From NCBI GenBank assembly GCA_030622775.1, contig JAUXFS010000059.1, forward strand, positions 1-8,040: 8,040 nt of DNA, read 5' to 3'. Origin of the DNA: Rhodospirillales bacterium (lineage in GTDB: Bacteria > Pseudomonadota > Alphaproteobacteria > Rhodospirillales > Defluviicoccaceae). Both the position numbers and the translations under genes were made by a program. Below, one piece after another: positions 1-5,832 of the stretch (its first letter is position 1; each line of letters opens with the position of its first letter). The notes beneath the pieces are model-generated. The model was not told where the DNA came from. It saw only the letters and a list, made by a program, of their open reading frames with translations, and did no database searches.

Positions 1-334
1 AGTCGAGCTTGGTTGCCCGCTCGCGGGTCGGCGTTATCGAGGCGACCGCGAAGTCCCAGCGCCGGGCCCAGCCGCCGACGAGGATCTCCTGCCAGCTCGG
101 TGTCACGAACTCAATGCCGAGGCCGAGGCGCCTGGCGATCTCGGTCGCGACGTCGATGTCGAAGCCGATCAACTTCCCGGAGGCGTCCCGGGCGGCCTGC
201 GGCAATGAATCCGGCACCGCGGCCGCGATCAGCGTCCCCCGTTCCGCGGCACGGGGCAGCACCCCTTGAGCCTCGGCATGGGCGGTCAACAAGAGACAGA
301 TCGCCGTCAGCAACAACCCCAGTTTCGATCGCAT
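1..334 (-). CDS. Periplasmic solute-binding protein, amino-acid type (SBP_bac_3 family), 3' part cut off by the window
   Basis: Only the first 111 codons are present; the gene runs off the left edge. The N-terminus is a clear Sec signal peptide: basic residues (R2, K4), a hydrophobic core at residues 5-18, and small residues at a likely cleavage site after A20 or A22. From residue about 31 it follows the start of family 3 extracellular solute-binding proteins: a short GTL strand, then the hallmark GKLIGFDIDVATEIARRLGL, then 'WQEILVGG', 'WDF' and the 'ITPTRER' segment that corresponds to the usual 'xSITPERA'. By family it would bind an amino acid or similar small polar ligand in the periplasm for an ABC importer, or act as a sensor-linked binding protein; the ligand cannot be told. 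The ATG at 334 is preceded by AAGGAGG at 339-345, 4 nt away. It lies 79 nt downstream of the 179-aa gene on the same strand, so co-transcription is possible. No permease is visible. Confidence 0.85.
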   Translation of the reverse strand, partial: MRSKLGLLLTAICLLLTAHAEAQGVLPRAAERGTLIAAAVPDSLPQAARDASGKLIGFDIDVATEIARRLGLGIEFVTPSWQEILVGGWARRWDFAVASITPTRERATKLD

Positions 335-413
335 GGTTCCTCCTTGTCGTCGAACACCGACGGGGCCGGTGGGAAACCGTGTTTGTCACGGCGACGCCGG
401 CGAGGCAACCCCG

Positions 414-953
414 TCAGAAAAGACGCGCGGCTTCGTCCGGAAACAAGCGGTCCCTCACCGAGACGCCGAATTCCTCGCGGCCCCACCCCAAGGCACGGCC
501 GAGGATCCACCGGCGGGCGGCGACGACGACGGAAGCGATCACGCCCGAAGAGGCGACGTGGAGAGCGAGAGCCCAACAGATCGCCGCCCAGTCCCAACCG
601 GCGCTGGCGAACAAGGAGCCGACGCTCCATAGCGACGGGACAAGCAAGATGACTACGACGACGAAGGTGAGAAGCTGCTTGCGCAGGCGGTCGAGGTCGG
701 CGAGCAGCGCCCGCACCCGGGCGAAGTGCTGCTCGAGGATCTCCCTGTCGCCGAGCCTGGCGGCGGCGACGGAAGTGACCATGTCGCCGTCGAACTGGAT
801 CAGCGGGCGGACGTCAGCCGAATCGTCCTCGCCGGCGCCCGGTGGCGTGATCACCACCAGCCCGCCGCTTTTCAGCATGGTGGCCACTGCGCGCAGCCGC
901 GTCCACAAGCCGCGGCCAAGCGGCCGAGCGGCCGGTGTGCTGGCGCTCGTCAC
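414..953 (-). CDS. Unknown two-pass membrane protein, third member of the 'GDxxT' module (179 aa)
   Basis: I do not recognise the family. The protein has a soluble N-terminal part (1-93) and two hydrophobic segments at about 94-116 and 122-146, followed by a charged cytosolic-type tail (RR at 147-148, ending in DEAARLF). The N-terminal part carries 'LIQFDGDMVTSV' (D57, T60, V62) and F77, which line up without gaps with the two genes upstream. A charged, heptad-like stretch at 69-93 leads directly into the first membrane segment. The start is GTG at 951-953; it overlaps the TGA of the 267-aa gene by 4 nt (GTGA), a usual sign of translational coupling. Only a weak SD-like GAAGAA lies upstream, consistent with coupled initiation. 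It is probably an inner-membrane partner of the neighbouring proteins; this is inferred from overlap and shared motif only. Confidence 0.75.
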   Translation of the reverse strand: MTSASTPAARPLGRGLWTRLRAVATMLKSGGLVVITPPGAGEDDSADVRPLIQFDGDMVTSVAAARLGDREILEQHFARVRALLADLDRLRKQLLTFVVVVILLVPSLWSVGSLFASAGWDWAAICWALALHVASSGVIASVVVAARRWILGRALGWGREEFGVSVRDRLFPDEAARLF

Positions 954-1753
954 CGTTCTTCATTCTCGGGAACGACGACCTTTGGAGCCTTGGTCGGGTT
1001 CCTGTTGCCGCCGAATACACCGGCGAGAGATCCCAGAAACACCGCCACGGTATTGGCCATCACCCCCCAGAATCGAACGGACATGTCGACACTCTTTTCA
1101 TGGAACTCGAAGACGTGCCGTTGGTCCTGCTCGGCGTAGCGCCTCTGGATGCGGGTGATCACGTCGCCGTCGAGCTGGATGACCGACTGCATCACGACCT
1201 TTTCGACCCCCACCTCCCACATCTTGCGCAGGACGGTGAGGTCCTCGGGATCGAGGTGGAGCAACGATCGGGATCGGCTCGACGTCATTTTTTCGTTGAG
1301 GCCCCGGCGGTTCTCACCGGCGATGGCGGCGGATTTCAGCGAGTCCTCGAGGCGCCGGAGAAGGCTCTTGAGTTGGTCGCAATTGCGGGTGATACGTTCG
1401 ACGACGATCCGGTCGTCGGCGGCCAGGTTCTCCAGCCCCCGCTGTCCGGCGACCGCAGCCCAGCGCAGGCGACCGAAGGTATCGTCGCCGACCGCCAACC
1501 GATCATAGGAGAACGCCTCCTTCGACCACGCCTTCAGGGGTTTCTGGAAATCCGGATCTCCTTCGGCAAAAGCGTACCCGAGGGGCACGCCGAGTTCGAG
1601 CAGCTTGGTGGCGTAAATCTGGGCGATGTCGAGGATCGCGTTGGCCGGGTCCGGCATCTTGCGCGCCGTCATGTTGTCCTTGATGACCGTGTTGATCTCC
1701 AAGTTGAAGAGATCCCTGGCGACGGTTCTCAGGCTTTCCTGGAAATCGGCCAT
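950..1753 (-). CDS. Unknown protein with C-terminal membrane anchor, second member of the 'GDxxT' module (267 aa)
   Basis: Family not recognised. Residues 1-175 are mostly predicted soluble and helical, with many charged residues and a run of amphipathic helix around 113-142. Residues 181-218 contain 'VGVEKVVMQSVIQLDGD' followed by V-I-T-R-I and, 20 residues after D197, the 'EFH' (216-218) seen at the same spacing in the 111-aa protein. A single hydrophobic stretch at about 228-248 with small residues (G, A, S) and a short basic/acidic tail suggests one C-terminal membrane anchor with most of the protein in the cytoplasm. The start ATG at 1753 has no strong SD. It lies 58 nt after the 111-aa gene, and its stop overlaps the GTG of the 179-aa gene. 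Residues 15-26 (LFNLEINTVIKD) also resemble residues 16-27 of the 111-aa protein, hinting at an internal repeat. No catalytic motif is evident. Confidence 0.75.
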   Translation of the reverse strand: MADFQESLRTVARDLFNLEINTVIKDNMTARKMPDPANAILDIAQIYATKLLELGVPLGYAFAEGDPDFQKPLKAWSKEAFSYDRLAVGDDTFGRLRWAAVAGQRGLENLAADDRIVVERITRNCDQLKSLLRRLEDSLKSAAIAGENRRGLNEKMTSSRSRSLLHLDPEDLTVLRKMWEVGVEKVVMQSVIQLDGDVITRIQRRYAEQDQRHVFEFHEKSVDMSVRFWGVMANTVAVFLGSLAGVFGGNRNPTKAPKVVVPENEER

Positions 1754-1811
1754 GGCGGGGCGACGGCGCGCGGGTCAGTGATCCGGGGGCTCGAAATAGC
1801 TAGTCCGGGGC

Positions 1812-2147
1812 CTAGGGGGCGGGCGCGGACGAGGACGAGGAGGAAGATCCGCTGGTGTACCCCTCGATCTTGTCACCGATCTTCTCGGCCAGATCGACCA
1901 TCGCCGCGATGTTCGACGAAACAACCTCGCGCGCATTCGTCACCTGCTGGTTGTGGAACTCGCGGATGGAAGTCAATTCGCCGGTGATGAAATCCTTGTC
2001 GATCCTGGTCCGGATGTCTCCGCCGATAAGGTCCATCTCGGTCTTGATCGACTTGTTGCCCCCCTTGTCGACCACGACGGTTTCCACGTTGAGCGTCGCC
2101 AGACCATCCAGAGCCTTGATGACTTTGTCGAAAATCGGATTCGCCAT
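1812..2147 (-). CDS. Unknown small soluble protein with Ser-rich tail, first member of the 'GDxxT' module (111 aa)
   Basis: Family not recognised. The reading frame is open to an earlier ATG (9 codons upstream), but the ATG at 2145-2147 is chosen because GAGGAG sits 6 nt before it; this gives MANPIFDKVIKAL as N-terminus. The protein has an N-terminal amphipathic helix (4-18), a probable strand 'NVETVVVD' (20-27), the motif I-G-G-D-I-R-T-R-I (41-49), and 'EFH' at 63-65. A long amphipathic helix follows (66-96), then a low-complexity tail with seven consecutive Ser and APAP at the end. There is no signal peptide or membrane segment, so a cytoplasmic protein is likely. It is the promoter-proximal gene of the minus-strand cluster; the other two members look like the same core with membrane segments added. 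A structural or scaffold role is possible but not shown. Confidence 0.75.
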   Translation of the reverse strand: MANPIFDKVIKALDGLATLNVETVVVDKGGNKSIKTEMDLIGGDIRTRIDKDFITGELTSIREFHNQQVTNAREVVSSNIAAMVDLAEKIGDKIEGYTSGSSSSSSSAPAP

Positions 2148-2153
2148 AATGTT

Positions 2154-2159
2154 CTCCTC
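2154..2159 (-). promoter_or_regulatory. Ribosome binding site of the 111-aa gene
   Basis: GAGGAG on the minus strand lies 6 nt before the ATG at 2147. The upstream in-frame ATG has no comparable site, so this decides the start. Confidence 0.7.
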
Positions 2160-2357
2160 GCCCCTGTCGGGCATTCCAGGTGTTGATCGAACCGGGCCCT
2201 GCCTGCATAAGGATGACAGCTACAGTGTCCGCCTTTTCGGCTGCAATGCAACCGGATTGGCGCCCTTGGTGGCGCAAATTCTCGCTCGGCCCGGCGCCGG
2301 AGAAGTTCCGCGGACGGGTTCCATCCCACTCTCCAGCATATCGAGCATTCGAAGAAT

Positions 2358-2386
2358 GATATAGGATCGATGTCCTTGCTAGTCAA
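2358..2386 (-). promoter_or_regulatory. Candidate sigma-70 promoter for the minus-strand module
   Basis: Reading the minus strand, TTGACT (2386-2381; 5 of 6 to TTGACA) is followed after exactly 17 nt by TATATC (2363-2358; 4 of 6 to TATAAT). An alternative -10, TATCAT (2361-2356; 5 of 6), has a 19-nt spacer. Transcription would start near 2351 and leave a leader of about 200 nt before the 111-aa gene. It is the best promoter match found by eye in the 2148-2747 gap, and its direction fits the genes to its left. The -35 lies inside an inverted repeat, as expected for a regulated promoter, though the regulator is unknown. Confidence 0.45.
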
Positions 2387-2390
2387 GGAC
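2372..2390. repeat. 7-bp inverted repeat (operator-like dyad) over the -35
   Basis: GTCCTTG (2372-2378) and CAAGGAC (2384-2390) are perfect reverse complements separated by CTAGT. The right arm and spacer contain the -35 of the candidate minus-strand promoter, so a repressor or activator site is plausible. As RNA on the plus strand it would be a 7-bp hairpin followed by TTTGTT, a weak terminator-like shape, but no plus-strand gene lies upstream to need one. Confidence 0.45.
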
Positions 2391-2402
2391 TTTGTTCCTC
2401 TT

Positions 2403-2417
2403 GGCGGCCCGGCCGCC
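2403..2417. repeat. GC-rich 7-bp palindrome next to the operator-like dyad
   Basis: GGCGGCC (2403-2409) and GGCCGCC (2411-2417) are perfect reverse complements around a single C. It lies 12 bp from the dyad at 2372-2390, upstream of the candidate promoter. In GC-rich DNA such palindromes can arise by chance, so function is uncertain. Confidence 0.3.
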
Positions 2418-2737
2418 GATGGTGTTCGACCAATCCAAGGGGAGCTATCCACAATCATGGGGAATTGTATACCGTCACACCCGCGTTGCCCTCTTCCCGC
2501 GAACGCTTGGTGACGTGCCTTCGACACACCATGGATCACAGGATACCAACCGCCCTACTGTTGGCCTTTTCCAGGGCTATGGCGTCACCGCTCCACGCCC
2601 CGAACATCGTCGACGATCGAGCCCCGGTCGCGCGGGGCGTCCGAGCGCCTTGCGGCGGCTTAGGACAACGGGCACAATCCACCCCATCAGGGTCATAGAC
2701 CGCCGAATGATCGGCCCGTCCGGTCGTTGCGGTTCAG

Positions 2738-2742
2738 GGAGG
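2738..2742 (+). promoter_or_regulatory. Ribosome binding site of the lipoprotein gene
   Basis: GGAGG within AGGGAGGGA precedes a tandem ATGATG. Spacing is 5 nt to the second ATG (2748) but only 2 nt to the first (2745), and the still earlier in-frame ATG at 2727 lies upstream of the site. The start at 2748 is therefore preferred. Confidence 0.65.
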
Positions 2743-2747
2743 GAATG

Positions 2748-3203
2748 ATGAGTTTTGGGTTCGGCAAAGGATCGTTTTCCGTTGTTTCGGCAGCATTTTT
2801 TGTTTTTCTGATTTCATCGTTCGTTGCCGGTTGCGAAACCTCCAGGAAACCGACAGACACCACCAGTGACGAGCCGCTGCAGACCGGCGTCTATATCCCC
2901 GCCGAGTGCGCCGATACGGCGATGGTCGGTGCGGCGGGCAATGTCTACGCCGACACATCCGCGTGCCTGGCGGATCAGCCGAACCTGAGAGATAGCGCCC
3001 GCGAGGCCGGCCGTCAGAACTGTATCGAACTGTGCAAGGCGTTGACGTGCAAGTCCACCAAGCTCGCCTTCCCCAAGTCCCCCCAGGCGATCTGCAGTGG
3101 CCGCAATTTCAACACCGGCCATTCCTACGGCATCGCCACGACCGGTCGATTCATCTGCCGCTGCGTCATCCCCGAAGCGATGAAAACTGACGGCAAGTCA
3201 TGA
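2748..3203 (+). CDS. Cysteine-rich lipoprotein of unknown function (151 aa)
   Basis: The N-terminus is a lipoprotein signal peptide: K7, a hydrophobic core at 10-27, and the lipobox V-A-G-C with lipidated C29. The +2 residue is Glu, not Asp, which by the usual Lol rule favours the outer membrane. A flexible Thr/Ser/Asp-rich linker follows (31-46). The remaining domain has eight cysteines (54, 73, 92, 96, 101, 116, 137, 139), enough for four disulfides, including C-x3-C-x4-C at 92-101 and C-x-C at 137-139. The mature chain is small and I do not recognise the family; no enzymatic motif is evident. Upstream in-frame codons to 2727 are excluded by the ribosome binding site. It stands alone, divergent from the left cluster and convergent with rpoH. 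It is probably a periplasm-facing structural, binding or envelope-stress protein; that is inference. Confidence 0.85.
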   Translation: MSFGFGKGSFSVVSAAFFVFLISSFVAGCETSRKPTDTTSDEPLQTGVYIPAECADTAMVGAAGNVYADTSACLADQPNLRDSAREAGRQNCIELCKALTCKSTKLAFPKSPQAICSGRNFNTGHSYGIATTGRFICRCVIPEAMKTDGKS

Positions 3204-3333
3204 GGCACGGATCGCGTGATGGGGAAGGGGCGACAAGTACAACGCATGGACGCCTGCTGGTGAGGAGTTCCTACTCGAATCACTGTTGACCGTGGGCCCG
3301 ACCGGGGCGTGAGAAAAAGCCCCGCGGAAAAGC

Positions 3334-3366
3334 GAAAGCGAGGCCGAAGCCTCGCTTTCTGTTTTT
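3334..3366. terminator. Bidirectional Rho-independent terminator between the lipoprotein gene and rpoH
   Basis: The arms 3334-3344 (GAAAGCGAGGC) and 3349-3359 are perfect 11-bp reverse complements around a 4-nt loop. On the plus strand the loop is CGAA and TGTTTTT follows. On the minus strand the loop is the extra-stable C(UUCG)G type, followed by a broken T-rich run (CGCTTTT). It starts 42 nt beyond the rpoH stop and about 130 nt beyond the lipoprotein stop, so it can serve both convergent genes. Confidence 0.85.
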
Positions 3367-3400
3367 GCCGGTTGGGGGGAACCGGCCGCGGGAGGTAATC

Positions 3401-4303
3401 TTAAGCGCAAAGTTGCTCGGTCATTCCACAGGCCAAGGCAGCGTTGCGGAGGGTTTCCTTGAGCTTTTCGAAGGCGCGGACCTCGATCTGGCGGACCCGT
3501 TCGCGGGAGATGCCGTAGTGCTGACCAAGATCCGCAAGATGGGGCGGATCGTCCTTGAGCCTGCGCTCGGTGAGGATATAGCGCTCGCGGTCGCTGAGCC
3601 CGGCCAACGCGTCGGCAAGGAGGGCGCGGCGCTTGTCCTGCTCATCCGTCTCAATGAGGTCGGCCTCCTGGTTTTGGGAGTTGTCGACCAGGAAATCCTG
3701 CCAGGTTAGGCCGGATTCGCCGCCGGCGGGCGCGTTGAGCGAAAGGTCCGGCATGCCGAGATGGCGGTCCATCAGCACGATCTCGGATTCGGGCACGCCC
3801 AATTCCCCGGCGATTGCCGTCACCCCGCTGGGCGACAACGCTCCATCGTCCATCGGTTGGACCTTGGCCTTCAGCCGCCGCAGGTTGAAGAACAGCTTCT
3901 TGCGGTGCTCGTTGGTCACTGTCCTGACCAGCGACGAAGACCTCAGCACGTAGTCGCTGATCGCCGCGCGAATCCACCACATCGCATAGGTGGAGAGACG
4001 AAAACCACGTTCGTGATCGAACTTGTCCACCGCCTGCATCAGGCCGATGTTGCCCTCCGAGATGAGGTCGCCGAGCACCAGTCCGTACCCGCGATACTGG
4101 CGGGCGATCTTGACCACCAGCCGCTGATGGCTGCCGACGAGCTGTTTGGCGGCCTCCGGGTCGCGCCGGTCGCGCCAGCGCCGGGCCAATTCCGCCTCGG
4201 TCTCCTTGTCGAGAAGAGGAAACTTCCGGACATCCCTCATGTACCGAGCCAAGGTGTCCTCGGACGACGTACGCCGGCACTTCAACGGCAGAACCCGGTT
4301 CAT
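3401..4303 (-). CDS. rpoH: RNA polymerase sigma factor RpoH-like (sigma-32 family)
   Basis: A 300-aa group 3 sigma-70-family factor that directs RNA polymerase to heat-shock promoters. Region 1.2 and 2 are complete: 'DTLARYMRDVRKFPLL' (16-31), 'LVVKIARQYRGYG' (62-74), 'DLISEGNIGLMQAVDKFD' (79-96) and the region 2.3-2.4 block 'STYAMWWIRAAISDYVLRS' (104-122). The RpoH box, diagnostic of sigma-32 and involved in core binding and FtsH/DnaK control, reads RKKLFFNLR (134-142). Region 4.2 has the helix-turn-helix 'LADLGQHYGISRERVRQIEV' (256-275). Length is as usual for the family. The start ATG at 4303 is set by GAGGAG 8 nt upstream; the longer open frame adds 9 codons without a site. Odd: where most RpoH have RSWSLVK this one has RSSSLVR (121-127), followed by TVTNEH. 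Alphaproteobacteria often carry several rpoH copies, and this could be a diverged one. Transcribed alone, divergent from ilvA. Confidence 0.92.
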   Translation of the reverse strand: MNRVLPLKCRRTSSEDTLARYMRDVRKFPLLDKETEAELARRWRDRRDPEAAKQLVGSHQRLVVKIARQYRGYGLVLGDLISEGNIGLMQAVDKFDHERGFRLSTYAMWWIRAAISDYVLRSSSLVRTVTNEHRKKLFFNLRRLKAKVQPMDDGALSPSGVTAIAGELGVPESEIVLMDRHLGMPDLSLNAPAGGESGLTWQDFLVDNSQNQEADLIETDEQDKRRALLADALAGLSDRERYILTERRLKDDPPHLADLGQHYGISRERVRQIEVRAFEKLKETLRNAALACGMTEQLCA

Positions 4304-4311
4304 CTCAAACG

Positions 4312-4317
4312 CTCCTC
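4312..4317 (-). promoter_or_regulatory. Ribosome binding site of rpoH
   Basis: GAGGAG on the minus strand lies 8 nt before the ATG at 4303 and falls within the upstream extension of the open frame, which argues against the earlier ATG at 4330. Confidence 0.75.
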
Positions 4318-4497
4318 GCCAGTACTCCAATGCACGTAATCAATACCGGTTTCGAGATGACGGTGTCCTTTCCGTCGCATTAAGGTTTTGTAATGTTCGA
4401 AGCAGGATGCCCAGGGATCAATCTGCCTTGCCGTCCTTGCCGCCTGCCGGCTCGGCGGAAGGCGTCGTAGAGTCCCGGCGGCGACACCGGTAATGAC

Positions 4498-4526
4498 GTG
4501 ACCGTGGCGGTGAACTCCACTATCAG
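4498..4526 (+). promoter_or_regulatory. Candidate sigma-70 promoter of ilvA
   Basis: GTGACC (4498-4503; 4 of 6 to TTGACA) is followed after 17 nt by TATCAG (4521-4526; 4 of 6 to TATAAT). The start would be near 4533, giving a short leader of about 25 nt. No attenuator or T-box-like leader fits in that space. The match is moderate only. The 254-bp gap with rpoH must also hold the rpoH promoter, which I could not place. Confidence 0.3.
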
Positions 4527-4557
4527 GTAGCACATTGCAATCGTTCGGGAGCGCCAC

Positions 4558-5802
4558 ATGCCCCCCAGATTTCGGCACAGCCATCCGGTGACCCTCGACG
4601 ACATCCGCGACGCGGCGGCGGCGATCGGCGGTGCGGTCGTGCGGACCAAGACCGAGCGGTCGCTGACCCTCTCCAGGCTTGCCGGCGCCGAGATCTTCGT
4701 CAAGTTCGAGAACCATCAATTCACCGCCTCGTTCAAGGAACGGGGTGCGCTCAACACCTTGCTCCGTCTCGATGAGGCGGAAAAGCGGGCGGGCGTCGTC
4801 GCCATGTCGGCGGGCAACCACGCCCAGGGCGTCGCCTACCACGCCAACCGGCTGGGGATCGCCGCGACCATCGTCATGCCGGCGGCGACGCCGAACATCA
4901 AGGTGCGCCATACCATGGACCACGGCGCCCAAGTGGTACTCAAGGGCGAGACCTTGCGCGAAGCCAGCGACCACGCCGACGCCCTGTCCGCCGAGCATGG
5001 CCTCGCTTTCATCCATCCGTACGACGATCCACGGATCATCGCCGGCCAGGGCACGGTGGCGCTGGAGATGCTCGAAGACGTACCGGACCTGGACGCCCTC
5101 GTCGTTCCCATCGGCGGCGGCGGGCTGATCGGCGGCATGGCGGTGGCGGCCAAGGCGATCCGTCCGGAGATCCGGGTGATCGGGACGCAGACGTCTCTCT
5201 ATCCAGGCATGGTCAACGCGCTCCGCGGCGACCCCGACCCGGCGGTGCCGGGCGGAGGCACCATCGCCGAGGGTATCGCGGTCAAAGAGCCAGGCGTTCT
5301 CACCCGCGAGTTGGTGCGCGCGTTGGTCGACGGCATCGTGCTGGTCGACGAAGACCGGATCGAGCAGGCGATCAGCCTCTATCTGATGATCGAAAAGACG
5401 GTGGCCGAGGGCGCCGGAGCGGCCGGCCTGGCTGCGGTACTGGCCGATCCCGATCGATTCCGGGACCGGCGGGTCGGCCTGGTGGTCAGCGGCGGCAATA
5501 TCGATCAGCGGTTGCTTGCGACGGTGCTGATGCGCGACTTGGTCCGCCAGGGGCGTCTCGCCAGGCTCAGCATCACCGTCTCCGATTCGCCTGGCGAATT
5601 GGCCAGGCTGACCGCGATCATCGCCGAGCACGGCGGGAACGTGGTCGACGTCAATCACACGCGCGCCTTCGCCAATGTCCCCGCCAAGTCGGCCAGCGTC
5701 CATTTCGCCATCGAGACCAGAGACGCCGAGCAGATGAACGCCATCGTCGTCGCGTTGCGCGCCGCCGGCTACGAGGTTCGCGGCCCGGTCGACCTGCAGT
5801 GA
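4558..5802 (+). CDS. ilvA: Threonine ammonia-lyase (threonine dehydratase), medium form with C-terminal ACT domain
   Basis: PLP enzyme of 414 aa that deaminates L-threonine to 2-oxobutanoate and ammonia, the entry step to isoleucine, or acts in threonine/serine breakdown. The fold-type II catalytic domain spans about 12-325: 'SFKERGA' with the Schiff-base Lys K60, the asparagine loop 'SAGNHAQG' (84-91), and the glycine-rich phosphate loop 'PIGGGGLIGG' (184-193). The late block 'VSGGNID' is also as in the family. A single ACT domain (about 337-410, 'LSITVSDSPGELARL', 'GGNVVDVNHTR') marks the medium-length class, unlike short TdcB without ACT or long IlvA with two ACT-like domains. The start ATG at 4558 has GGGAG 6 nt upstream. 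It is divergent from rpoH and stops 28 bp before the convergent oxygenase gene. Whether it is biosynthetic or catabolic, and which ligand its ACT domain senses, cannot be read from sequence. Confidence 0.93.
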   Translation: MPPRFRHSHPVTLDDIRDAAAAIGGAVVRTKTERSLTLSRLAGAEIFVKFENHQFTASFKERGALNTLLRLDEAEKRAGVVAMSAGNHAQGVAYHANRLGIAATIVMPAATPNIKVRHTMDHGAQVVLKGETLREASDHADALSAEHGLAFIHPYDDPRIIAGQGTVALEMLEDVPDLDALVVPIGGGGLIGGMAVAAKAIRPEIRVIGTQTSLYPGMVNALRGDPDPAVPGGGTIAEGIAVKEPGVLTRELVRALVDGIVLVDEDRIEQAISLYLMIEKTVAEGAGAAGLAAVLADPDRFRDRRVGLVVSGGNIDQRLLATVLMRDLVRQGRLARLSITVSDSPGELARLTAIIAEHGGNVVDVNHTRAFANVPAKSASVHFAIETRDAEQMNAIVVALRAAGYEVRGPVDLQ

Positions 5803-5832
5803 GCAGCGCCGTCCGCGGCGGACTCTTCGCTC
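5801..5832. terminator. Possible weak terminator hairpin between convergent genes
   Basis: GTCCG (5811-5815) and CGGAC (5819-5823) pair around a 3-nt loop, with an outer GAGC/GCTC pair (5801-5804, 5829-5832) across an internal loop. It lies between two convergent stop codons, but there is no T-tract, so intrinsic termination is doubtful. Confidence 0.25.

Larger units (their letters stand above)
2148..2747. other. Gene-free region of about 600 bp between divergent genes
   Basis: No convincing reading frame lies here. The open frames at 2392-2748 and 1973-2539 have Arg/Pro-rich compositions typical of out-of-frame GC-rich DNA and lack a ribosome binding site. Local base composition is more AT-rich around 2340-2400 and 2445-2475 than in the flanking genes, as in regulatory DNA. 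It holds the minus-strand promoter and two dyads described separately. For the plus-strand lipoprotein only a poor match is seen (TTGCGG at 2650-2655, 17 nt, CACAAT at 2673-2678). A short imperfect arm pair ACAAT/ATTGT occurs at about 2451-2468. The roughly 200-nt leader of the left cluster (2148-2350) could hold a structured RNA, but I could not fit it to any known riboswitch or thermometer. Confidence 0.6.

Noticed and set aside
355..371. CACCG/CGGTG inverted repeat before the solute-binding protein gene as a terminator
   Set aside because: Only 5 bp, no T-tract; not supportable as a terminator or operator.
13..1158. Long plus-strand open frame (381 codons) over the left cluster
   Set aside because: Arg/Ser/Pro-rich composition without domains or a ribosome binding site; it is antisense to three minus-strand genes that have signal, membrane and motif structure and an operon-like overlap.
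935..1987. Plus-strand open frame of 350 codons
   Set aside because: Mirror frame of the 267-aa gene and part of the 111-aa gene; the shared motif, the membrane segment and the GTGA overlap support the minus strand.
2445..2453. DnaA-box-like CTATCCACA
   Set aside because: One mismatch to the TTATNCACA consensus and no cluster of boxes or AT-rich unwinding element nearby; a single match is expected by chance.
2392..2748. Plus-strand open frame of 118 codons before the lipoprotein gene
   Set aside because: No ribosome binding site, Arg/Pro-rich composition and no family resemblance; taken as intergenic.
4304..4420. Heat-shock-type promoter upstream of rpoH (CTTCGAA and CTCGAAA followed by AT-rich -10-like text)
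   Set aside because: The spacing between candidate elements does not fit sigma-32 promoters and the -10 matches are poor.
4300..5703. 467-codon minus-strand open frame over ilvA
   Set aside because: Longer than ilvA but His/Asp/Gly/Arg-rich with no recognisable domain; ilvA on the plus strand has all PLP and ACT motifs.
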